Notes under the pieces: model-generated
Told to the model about the DNA's origin: nothing
What the model saw: the letters and a program-made list of their open reading frames with translations, nothing else
Database searches by the model: none
Program-made: the position numbers and the translations under genes
NCBI GenBank assembly: GCA_011037195.1
Contig: JAAEAF010003554.1
Location: 1 to 64,000 of the forward strand
Direction of reading: 5' to 3'
Length of the DNA: 64,000 nucleotides
From: Triatoma infestans
Taxonomy: Eukaryota; Arthropoda; Insecta; Hemiptera; Reduviidae
Shown here: one piece after another, positions 25,001 to 37,000 of the stretch
Numbering within the stretch: position 1 is the stretch's first letter
Layout of the letters: each line of letters starts with the position of its first letter

Positions 25001-28000
25001 GTCAACCGGCTGAAACCTGTTGGACAGCCTAGTGAGCGACTTGTGGAGCGAAACCCGCCCGCCGAGGATAAACTTGTGCCGGAGTCCGGGCAGACCATAC
25101 CCCGTTCTTTTTATCCGGAGGAGGAACCTGACGTCGTCCAGTGGCCAGCTCCGGACGAACCTGAGGATAGTTGGGAGGGCGGTCTGCTCCCCATTGAGAT
25201 GCCGAAGATGGAAGGAAACACGGTAGCGACTGAGACATCGCTGGAAATTGAGACCGGCCAGGACACCGGCCCGGTAGCGGGAAATCTACAGCCAGAAGGG
25301 GAGGGGTCGCACCCCTTGAGGGAACCGGAGAGCGCCGAAACGCGACCCGTGGAAGCGGTGGGTAGCAAATGCTGGCGATTCCACCGGAAACAGTATCATT
25401 TGCAGGGGAAGGAAGACACTTGTCGATATATGCCAAGCTGTCCGGCGCGAGTAGGGCGTACGAAAAGGCGGCTGGAAATTATCCCAGAAGCCCCTACGGA
25501 GCCGGGATCCGAGACGGACCAATGGCCGGCCCCAAGGGACACCGTCGCGCACCAGACTGACGCCACCCAATCGGAACTTAGCCAACAAAGTAGCATAAGC
25601 GAAGAGATGGACGACCCACGAGACAAAACCTGGGAACCGGAGACTAGCCTATTTATTCCCAGCAGCGACCGCGTTCTGCGGCGACCGAAGCGGACTATGC
25701 TCCCGCAGGAGTTAGTTGCTGACACGGAGTTGGTTAGTAGGAACGGTGATGGGTAGTCGGGCGAGGCCGAAGGTGACGAGACGAACTATTAGTCGGTTTT
25801 CGGATAGGCGTTGAAAGTTTTCAGCACCCTTAATTATATAGAAAAAAAGGGAAGGAGCAGACGAATGAAGAAACATTACCTTTGACTGTTGCAGTGTGCT
25901 GTCACGGCGGCTTAGGACAGATAATATTCCAGTCCGGGGTAGTCTATACCAGGGAAGCCAACGGGATCTTGACGGGCGACTGGTGGCGGATCGTAGTAGA
26001 ATTGAATGTTACTGAGATGGAGGACGAGGTGCTACAGTTGCAGCAATCTACGCGGGAGTTACAGAGCCGACTGGTGGGCTTGGCAGCAGGAAGGGGCTAT
26101 TTATGGTCGGGTTTAGAGGAATTGGGCAGAATCAAAGGGCTGGTAGACGAAATGGGGACTGCGGTTCGATCCTTGGCAGGGATGTTACCATACGAGGGTC
26201 CACTTCAGCAAGCAGGCTCGAGGAAGCGAGGATTTCTCGACATCGGGGGAACCCTAATAAAGACAGTATTCGGAAATCCGGATGCCTCCGATCTGCGGTA
26301 CACTCAGGAAAGACTACAGGAATTGGACCGGCAGGCGTCCGACGTGATCCATTTGCAAAAAGACCACCTCTCAGTTACCCAGAGGCTCGGGAACCGAGTC
26401 GAACGCCACGGACGGCAGCTACGTTTGCTAGCATCTCAGATCACCCAGAAATTACAAGCGTTGGGGAACTCCGAGATAAACCTCGAGCAGCGATTGGGAA
26501 ACCTGAACACTACTATGTTGCTAAATTGGAATGTGTCCTCCCTTCTGCGACATCTGGAATTGAACACCCTAAAGGCGAATTTGGAGATAAACAACCTACA
26601 GGGGGCCCTGGAATCCCTCCTGGGGGGTGGCGTGGGACTCGTTCTAATACCACCTACGGAATTAAGTCATATACTAGCTGAGATAGTGGCTCTGCTGCCC
26701 CCGGGATTGGAGCTGGTGGGCGGGGTTCACACGTCCGACATGAACATGTACTACGAACTGGCGGAGACCCATGTCTTTTCAACAGTGCATAGCCTAAATG
26801 TCAATATTGATATACCGCTCTCAGCAGAAGGGCGCCAATTTCTGCTATATAGGGTATGGCCCATACCCACGCCGGACCCGCGCCTGAAACGGCATGTGAT
26901 GATGCAGACCCGAGCCTCCCACATCCTGCTCACAGAGGACCGAGAATTTTATGCGGAACTGAACGAAGAAGACCTGTCAGGCTGCAACAAAAAGTCTCTC
27001 TGGATCTGCCCAATTAGATTCGCCTTAGTCAGCCGAGAAGTACCTTCGTGTCTGAGTGATCAGCTTTTGGGAGTTCCCGGCCAGCGTTCGTCGGAGTGCA
27101 CCTACCAGATCGTCAAGGATGATTTTCCTCCCATCTGGGCGTGGTACGCACAGGAAAGTACTTGGATATATAGTATTCCCCAACCAACGCGTTGGACTTC
27201 ATATTGCAGAAATCAAGGGCCAGCCAACATCACTGAAAGAACGCTGGAGGACGTGGGAACAGTGCAGTCGGCTCGAGATTGCACCTTGCGGTCCCAACAT
27301 CACCAACTGTTCCCAAACAGTCAAGGGGTTACCCGTTGGAATCTTCACCCTCAGATCATACCGAAACAAGACTGGAGAACAATCCTACCATTAACAGAGG
27401 AAGGCACCATCCCCGAAACTATTACGGCCGCAGTCAGCCTACGAGAGCAGTTAGTACTTCCCGAAGAAGAAGACGACGACCTTGCCACCAGTATGGGAGT
27501 GCTGGTTGCTAGGGCCCAGAAGTGGAAAGAGGCCCGGCACCAGCAAAAGATGGTTATTGGTGGTCTAGCCGGCAGCGGCATCGCCCTGGGGGCTGTTGCG
27601 ATCATGGCAGCCTGGATATATCGCCACATCTCTCGCCGTCGTAACCAAGCCGAGAAGGATTCCCGGCCAACCCCACCATTGGTCATCTATGGGTTGCCAC
27701 CCAGTACTGTCGCAGCTCCGCCAGGAAGGGCCAGCACATCCGCTCTGGAAACCAACGCCAACATTACCAACCAAGAGTGAAGGGCAGGCGCCGTCACCCC
27801 TCGTTGTGTTCCTGGCGAAAAGCGGCCCTCTTCACCGGAGCGCCGCTTTTGGAAACGGGGGAGCATGGTGACGGGGGACGAGCTGCTTGTGGGCGAGCCC
27901 GGCAGTGCCTGGTGGGGAAGAGTGATAAGTAAGAGCGAGATAGCGAGTGGAGAAGAGAAGTTAGTCAGTGTATGATGTCTATGGTGAGGTTATGAGGTGT

Positions 28001-31000
28001 GTTTGGCTGGTCGTTCCTGCACTGTGTAAGTAGTACTTGTATGTTTGTGTGGTTCACTCCCGCCGGGGCGTCGGGCTTATCTGCTGTTAGTAGCGACTGT
28101 AGAGATAGCAAACAGGCCTACTGGTCTTATTACCGTTTATAATACTGTATAAAATAGTTAGCTCATAGGAATAGTCATATCCATTCTTTTTTGAACGTAG
28201 TATTTCATAGTAGACTTTGTTTTAAGCTTTTATTAATCTTTAATTAATCATTAGATACATATGGTTTAGAGTAGGTTATTGTGTCATTTACTTTTACCGT
28301 TTAATTAATTAATCGTATCCTTAATCACCTTTCTTTGTCAAGTATATTATTTTGTCGAGCTAATTTACCGCTATTTCTCAATTTGTTTGTCTAGTTATCC
28401 GTACCAATAATAATTTCTGTCAAATATATTGTACTCTTAATTTTAATGTCTAAGCTTTTATTTGGGTTATGATGCATGTGGATATCTGTTACTTTTATAC
28501 GAATATGTTATTATTTAGTATCATGTAAATGTTGTTTATCTCCAACTAGCCATTTAAGATTACTACTCTATTATTGCCTGTGCATGACTTGTAGCCCAAT
28601 AAAGATATATATTTAGCCAAAATATACGTTGACACAACACGCTCGTTGATTCTACCCTATCTCCCTCCTCCGTCCCAAGCGGGGCGTGACATCTGAATAC
28701 ATAAAATAGTGCACTAATTAAAACACTGGTAACATTTTTCAACTTGAAGGGTTCAAAAAACCTGTTTATATTTCAATAAAAAAAAAAAAAGGTTTCATCA
28801 GATTTTTGTTAATGTGTCTGTCGTCACTTCGACGTAAGATAATCGTCGAATTGTATGTACAAATGTTTCGCTAGAAGACCTAACAATGCATTTCTGAAAG
28901 AGAAAAGGCAATCTGAAAGTACGAAATATCACTCAGGAAAATATATTATTCCAGCATGTGATTTTGAAATTTCTTAACTATAAAATTCATAGTTATCCAC
29001 AAACATTTTGTAATGCATAAAAATTTGCAAAAATATTATGAATAATGGCTAAATAGCATCTTGTCTGAACTGCTGAAAGGAATTTAATCCAATAAAGCAA
29101 GAATATTTCCTTTTTATCGCAATTTTTAAGCAATCAGTAACTGATACTGTTCAGAATCATAAACAATTTCTGGGGCTTATATAAATAAATCTGTACAAAA
29201 AACCAGTAAACTCTTTTTAAATAAGTTTTCATAAAAATCGAATTAGAAACTAAAATAAACTTTCAGGCTTCCACGGCTATCAAGAAAAACACTTTTTAAC
29301 AGTTAGGTTTTCGGATTGTTGTAAACACTTCAGAGGTTTGTTGTAAACCGACGTTTCGCCCATATTACAATATTCTTATTAAGGGAAGCGTCTCTAGCCT
29401 CTAAAGATGTGGACGAAATGTCGGTTTATAACAACAAACCACTGAGGAGGCGGTCTGAACCCTAAGACCCAATTGTTTTACAACTAAAATAAAGTTTATT
29501 TGATTCGAACTATGATATTGATTCACTTTTCTTAAACTGGAAATATTTCAATTTCAAGCAACGGCCTGAGAGCACAATGTTCGGAACGAACAAATCCACA
29601 GAGAGCTGGGAATACCAATAATTGATTTCACAGACAAGATGGCACACAGATTTTCTAGACAACCTACTGACTACAAAAGCTGGAACAGATCACCTACTTT
29701 GACTAACTTAAAATTTACTAAATTATAAACTAAACAAAATATTAATTTACTCACAAGGACTGCCATGCCATTAAGATCTGAACCAGCACTAGCTGCAGTA
29801 GCTGAAGTATTTGGTACTTTGTCTGTACATGTGTCTGAAATGTGTATTAATTCATCTGATATACCGAGTGCTCTACTGGCTACCTAAAAATTAACATAAA
29901 ATTCAATAATAATATCGTTTGTTACAAAAATTGACTGAATGACAAATGAATAAACAAAAATTAAATTGTCATATTATATACTTGTATCATTTTTGTATGG
30001 AGTCCTTGGCCCATCTCTGTACCCCCATGTGATAGAAGTACTGAACCATCAGCATATACTAAAACAAGTGCCCCAGCTTGATTCAAAAACAATACAGTGA
30101 AAGATATCCCAAACATTGTTGGAATAATAGCCATGCCTCGTTTCTTCCAACGATTCTGCCTGAATTAATTATAATTTAAATAAATATATAACTCGATAAA
30201 AATTACCTATCAAAAGGATTTAAATCTACTACTAAAGCTTACTTATTAAATTCTTCTATTTGAGCTTTTCGTTCCTCATATTCTGCGTTCCTTAAACATT
30301 CGTCCCAACAACGACGCAATGTGCAGTAAGTTAGTTGTTGATTGTAATGTGTGCACTGATTTTCTTTATACAAGTTTCTCTCACGTATCTAATAAAGAAA
30401 AACAAAAAATATTTTCCAATAGGCTACAATTGAAAATAAATATTGTTAGCAAAACAAATTATAAGAAAGTAGAATGAAAAAGAAAAAAGTGTTATTGATC
30501 TATAATTATTGCGTGAATTTTGAGAGGAAATCTCCAAATATCTTATTCATATATGAGGCTCATTCAGTAAGTAACGAGACAAACGCTGTAGCTCAAAAAC
30601 GATTGATTTAATCAATACAAAACTTTGGCTACTTTTCAATATAGTCCCCAGCTACATTTTTACACTTGTCCCATTGTTCTTCTAATTTGTGTATGCCTCT
30701 GACATAAAATTCTCTGGATTGATCTCGAAGCCACATTTGCACCTGATTTTTAACTTCTTCATTGGAATGAAAATTTTTCCCACGTAGGGCGTTTTTAAGG
30801 GATCCAAACAAATACAAGTCCGATGGGGCGAGGTCAGGGTTGTAGGGGGTATGTGGAAGGATCTTCCATCCCACTTTTTGAAGTGTTTCTTGAGTTAACT
30901 GTGCTGTGTGTGGGCGCGCGTTGTCATGAACAAAAATCACGCCTTTAGTCCAGAATCCACTTATTCTGAATAATGTTATTGACATTTCCATCACTCGCGT

Positions 31001-34000
31001 GCACTTCTTCAGCTATCAGTTCAACAGTAATTACGCCTGTTGTCCTGAATTAATGTGTTAATGCATGGATTCGAGGGAGGAAGTTGCAACTTCAACCGGT
31101 CGTCACAGACACTTACACGTCCACTTTTAAACTGTTCTACCAATTTGTAACGTTCGAACGGTTCAAACATTTATTCCCGTAGACTTTCAACATTCTTTCG
31201 AAGATTTCACTACCTTTGATACCCTCTGCAACTAAAAATCTAATCACTGCGTTGTTCTACCAAGGTGCAATGCTCGAGCGGACTCGCCATTGTTAACTGA
31301 ATCCATTGGAGGTTATGCTTACCAAATACTCTCGAATGGCTGATGAGAAACTAAGGACAAGTATGCCAACTTGTTGCACTAAAAACTTTGTATTTTAAAC
31401 AAACCGTTTCTGAGCTATAGTGATTTGAATGTTACTTATTGAATGACCCTTGTATTATTAAAGTTTTAAAAAAAATTCTCCCCTTAAGTAGGATATAACT
31501 GTGAGTCCCGGAAAATATATTGACTGGACACGCTTGGGTAACCAGCTATTTACACAAACAGTAAGTTTTACAGAATTTACAAGTTATTTAGATAGAATAG
31601 TACCAAGGTATTCCACTACCTAGGTCAGTGCCCCGTTTTACTAATATCAGGTTCCGCATATGGGAGGACAACACTCTCAACGGAATACTTGGGGAAGTTG
31701 ATATCAAGGATATCTTAAGATATTGCTGGGAGAGGCTTCTTATGAGAAGAGTGGAGGGATAAGATATTGCCTATGTCCCGAACTTTCGGGCACATAACAA
31801 TTATAATTAATAATATAATTAATTATTAATAAAAATAATAACATGATGAAAATGAATTTTCAGAACGACTTGAAAGCAAAAGTATAAGCAAGAGAATGAA
31901 AAATGAAGACATTCCCTTATACTCCGCCCAACCCCCGTAAGTATCTTACAATAGCACAATCTTGTGTATAGAATAGAATAGAAGCGGGGGGGGGGAACCT
32001 CATTCCACTGCGACCTACATTTGAGGTCTATTGTGGATCCCCTTAAGTTACAGAACAGCCCCCAGCTTTGCCCTCCTAATCAATCCTAGCAAAGCTGAGA
32101 GCGGCTCCGTCATGAAGCTTTCAGCTTCGGGATTGCCCGTCCCCAATTGAAGAAACCTAATCCTCGCCAGGCCGGCGCACTCACAAAGGATGTGCGCCGG
32201 GGTCTCCTCCTCTACCTTGCAGAATCGGCATACCGCACTATCCGCAAGTTGTAGGTGGTGCATGTGTCTATTCAGCCTACAATGCCCTGTTAGTAGACCC
32301 ACAATTAACCTTATATCCCTTCGGGTCTGGCTAGTAGGTCTTTGGTAAATTTAGGCAAATGTCTTTTAATGAAGAGCTTTGCCTGCCTCTGTCCTGGTGT
32401 TCCCTCCCACCAACGCAGACGCTGATCTTCTATCCACCCCTGATAGAAGTTTGAATGAGGCTCCTGGACAAGCCGCAGAAGGGTTCGGGGCCTATAAAGG
32501 TATCCTGCGAGCCCTCCCTCGCTAGGGCATCCGCCCTCTCATTGCCCAGGAACCCCGCATGTCCCGGCACCCAGGCGAGTGTCAGTTTATTCCGAGTACC
32601 CACCTCGGTGAGGGCAAGTAGGCAGTCCCACACCAGTCTTGAGACTATTTGGTGTGAGGAAAGTGCCTTCAGGGCTGCCTGACTGTCGGAGTATATGGCC
32701 ACTCTTCTACCCACTATCCTTTGCCTTATAATCTCCCTAGCGCAGAGTTGTAACGCCACGACTTCAGCCTGAAAGACCGTGGCGTACTTCCCTAGGCTGG
32801 CCTTAATTTTAACTTTAGGCCTGTCCCCGTAGACCCCAGCTCCGACCCCAGTCGGAGTTTTGGATCCATCTGTGTACCAGATCGAGTTACCGAACAGGGG
32901 TGGGTCACAGCCCCATTCGCCTCTGCTCGGTATAACAATATGGAAGTTCCTTTCGAAGAAATACTTAGGAACCATCCTATCCGTTGGCATCCCCAGAAGA
33001 TAGTCCGCCTTGATTTCCTCAATCAACCTCTGGTTATTACGATCATGCCTAGAGGTGATGGGAGGCGGCCCCTGCAGGAGCCTATGTATTCCCATTCTGG
33101 CTTCGCCTAGAACGAGAATGTGTAATGGTGGCAGATTGAGGAGGACTTCCAACGCCGCAGTCGGGGTGGCCTTCATGGCATGCTCGCCTTTGGATCCCAC
33201 CAAGCCTTTCCACTGCCCCCTTCTAATCTTGTGCATAGTCAATAAGCTTCTAGAGAAAAGATTGCATCTTATTGTGGGCTTGGCTGCAATAAAGCACTGG
33301 TCATACTGCGGATCTGTCAGTGTGTACTGAAGTGATCAAAAACAAAGTTGGGGCAACTTAATCGATATGCTGTACAGGTATTACCGCCCATAGAATGCAC
33401 CAAAGACTATTTTTTCTTTGGATTTTTTAAAAAAAATTCTTTCTAATAATTACAAAAATTCTGTATCTTTTATACAATAGATGTGCCCCACTAAAGAAGG
33501 GAACTTCCCGAAAAGTTAAAAAAAAAAAAAAAAAGAAGATTCCTGGATTTTATTAACACTTCTTGACCGAAAACTTCGTCAAGTTTTCGAAAAATTATTA
33601 TTTGACTTTGAGGTAAAATATACACTCGACTTCTACTATAAAATGAGCTTGCGCTTCTTTGCTAAATGCAAGGTGGTGAAGTTATTGGATTTGACTTTGA
33701 TGTGTCGTTGGCATTACATATAATGTGAATCGGCCTTAATATTGAATGGTTTTCAAGCTGCACATGTTAATAAAAATTTAAAACTCGAATCTATTTAGTA
33801 ATCACCTTCACCACATCAACTCCTAATTTCTCAGCTATATGGGTAATCATATTTTCTCCAATATACATCCCCTGAGGACCACCAAAACCTCTAAAAGCTG
33901 TATTTGATGGAAGATTTGTCTTGCAAGAATATCCTCTAACCAAAACATTTGGTATGTGATAAGCATTTTGAAAATGGAACATTGCTCTCTCCAACACCTG

Positions 34001-37000
34001 CAAACATGTTGATTTATTTTATGAATGCAAGCATGTACGGAGTACTAAACTGTATTTATATATAAATTTTTACTATAATGTTTCTTACAGGATATGATAA
34101 ATCTAAAGAATATCCACCATTATTATATATATCCAGTTCGCAAGCAGTTATTATACCATCATCATCGAATGCAACCTTATATTTCCCATAGAATGGATGT
34201 CTTTGTCCGGTAGCCATCATATCTTCATCTCGGTCAAACATTGATCGAACTGGTCTACCAAGTCTATAAAATAAAAAAAAAAAGGAATCATTTCTAATAT
34301 AAATGTTGCTATAACTTTAATGTTTAAAAACAACTTCAGAACGAAATATTTTTTTCTTTTCTTTTTCTCTGTGACCCAAGGAATTGAACCAATGTTAGGC
34401 TCTCACTGTTGGATTTCTTCCTTCATTTTGTGGTCATCGATCGGTTTCGGGTATACTTAATCTTCAGGAGTTTGATGTACAATATGATATTAAAGGCTTC
34501 ACCCGAAATCGGTCAATGAACATGAAGGAGGCTATCATGGAACAAATCTGTGATGTACGAGTATGTATATATTATAATATATATATATATCAATTTTAAT
34601 TGAAACATTTTTTAACCAAACAAAAATCTGATTTAAGGTAGTTCTGAAAAAGCTGATGTCAAAATTTCCTTAAAGTTCATTTCAATATAGTGAGTGATCT
34701 TTCATTTAAGTTATGGTTCCATGAAAGAGAGTGCAAATTAGAATTGTGCCATGAAAACTTGTATAATATTAATGTATTAAATATAGTTCTCCATCTTAAT
34801 ATTTTATTTGTAAACCACTGGAAGAAATAGTTTTTTTGAAATAAATTATCAGTGTACTTGACTCTGTCTTAAACACTTTATTTATTTAATGTACTCCCAA
34901 CACGCTATTTTTTAATCCCTAGCAAGCAATCCATTACACTATCTAACCTTACTATCCTTTTTCTTTGTTGGCATCTTCATGTATTTTTTTCCTTGGTAGA
35001 GGCGTCTTCTATCTTAGAAATGTTTGAAAAATATTTTTGAACACTTGGCTATCACAATTTTTTCTACACAGATTACTAAAGTATAACTGAAGCAAGGTGA
35101 ACACTCGCAGCAACAATAAAATAAAGAAGTAGCTTAAGAAACACCTAAGTAAGGATTCCATAATTCTGATCATTCAGGTTTCTGCGACTATTTTTATGCA
35201 AAACACTAGGATAATGTAACTACTATTGAAACCGCGTGTTCTACTTTCGTATCGCCGTTCTCTTTCTTCTAGGCGTCTTCAGTAGGTGATGGTCTAAAAC
35301 TTTAACCACTCCTAACTTGAAGAAGCCTATTGGATTGGAATCTGTTATACCAAACACACGAACGCGGTCTCAAAGAGAAGACCTTGATTTTTTTTTAATG
35401 AACATGTTAAGAAAAAATTAAGCAACCCAAAAATAAATTTAAATTATCTGTTGCTTCTTAAGTAACGTACTTGTATTTAAATATACCCACGTTATGTAAC
35501 ATAACAAAAAAAAAAGGTGGGCAACACTCACAAGACTTTCTCCTACTTTCTCCTCAATATGTACGTATTCTGAAACGGTGCAATAAAGTAAAGTGGTCTT
35601 TCTAAACAAAATTCAACTAGGCACTATAGGTTCCCAGCATTTATAAGGGCAATCCAGAATGTTAGTACATGGTTTTGCTAAAATATTGGAATAAAACAAG
35701 ACATCGAGATAAATAAATAAATAACCAACCTATGGCACAACAGCCTGTAAAGGGCCAAGACTCGCCAGACAGCGATTTGTATTGGGGGAACGGATGTAAG
35801 CACGCGCGGTCCTCTCGCCGTTTTAGTTCTGGCCTTCGCTACCTAGGTGCGTACCAACTGTAGCTTCCCATTTTTTCTCGCGATGCTAGGTCATCACCGA
35901 CTGTGCCCTGAAGGGAGAGCCCTAAATTCTCGTACCAAAGGCGAGTGCGCTAGCCACTAGACCAACGCGTGAGGAGAGGATATCGAGATATTTCATCTGG
36001 GAAAAATTATCCAATGGGAAACACAAACTGTATCAAAAAGTTGGTTCATTGGATAAACCCTTGAAACTTTACTATAATTCCCCATTGGAAGAAATGGATT
36101 AGCCACTTCTTCAGGGTTCTTGGATTTTCCAAGATATATATATTCTATTTATAACTCTAACCGGCTGTCACTCCTAATACTCTTACAATACGCGCCGAGC
36201 CTCAGAACGTTGATGACTGCAAGCAAATACTTGGGTTTGCCGTAACTACAGAGTTTGGTTAGCGGTGTTCATCCATCTTCAGAATATCTTGATAAAAAGC
36301 GTGTTATCGCAGTGTGTATTAGGCAAAACCAGTATTCATTCACTGTCACCAAGAAGATCAAGATCATCCTGAAGATCGATGATTAAAAAGGAAGCAGACC
36401 ATCACGGAAAAAATATCTCGTCATTAAACTGACGCTTTATATGTGTGTTTGATTGATTATTGAAAATTTAAAATTTGTTCAACCGCATTAATCTGAAATC
36501 GCTTTTTAAAAAAATGTCCTATCCATAGCCTTAAGAACAATAGTAAATAAAGGCCAAAATACTTTCGATTTACCTACTGAAATTCGGAAGTGATATTAAA
36601 AGCAAGCCTTGTGATTGTTTCACACCATTTTTCTTTTAAATAATTTTCTGAACAATTGCAATCTATTAATAATATAAATAATACAAAAACATACTTATGA
36701 GCAGCAAAAGCAATAGGTAATGCTAGAATACTTCCTCTGGATTCTTTACCTCCAAATCCTCCCCCCATTCTTTTCACACGACATATAACTCTGTTGATTG
36801 GTATATTTAGTAAATGTGCAACTTGATGCTGGTTAAAATATTACCCATTAGAAAAAAAAGTGATGATAATAATTAAAATAGAATATGGAATTTTTTATTT
36901 CAATAATACAAACTACAATACTAACTTGAACTTCTGTAGGATTTTGCGTTGATGCAAACACTTCCATTTCATCATCCTCATTTTTAGGAACTACAAGCGA

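Larger units (their letters stand above)
19861..28691 (+). mobile_element. Env-bearing Ty3/gypsy-type LTR retrotransposon in an Xdh intron
   Basis: An 8.8-kb element with two near-identical LTRs, gag, protease-RT-RNaseH-integrase and an envelope-like ORF, antisense to Xdh. A 4-bp target duplication TCTG flanks it (19857-19860 and 28692-28695). By eye the LTRs differ at about seven positions plus one 1-bp indel in ~825 bp, so the insertion is fairly young. The internal region is GC-rich in an AT-rich host. Domain order places it in Metaviridae, and the envelope suggests an errantivirus-like insect endogenous retrovirus. It is defective: pol has at least two frameshifts and one stop, gag looks short, and the env frame lacks its own start codon. 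Confidence 0.93.

Noticed and set aside
21057..27871. Many 60-190 codon ORFs on both strands within the retrotransposon
   Set aside because: Shadows of gag, pol and env in GC-rich DNA; none has independent motifs.
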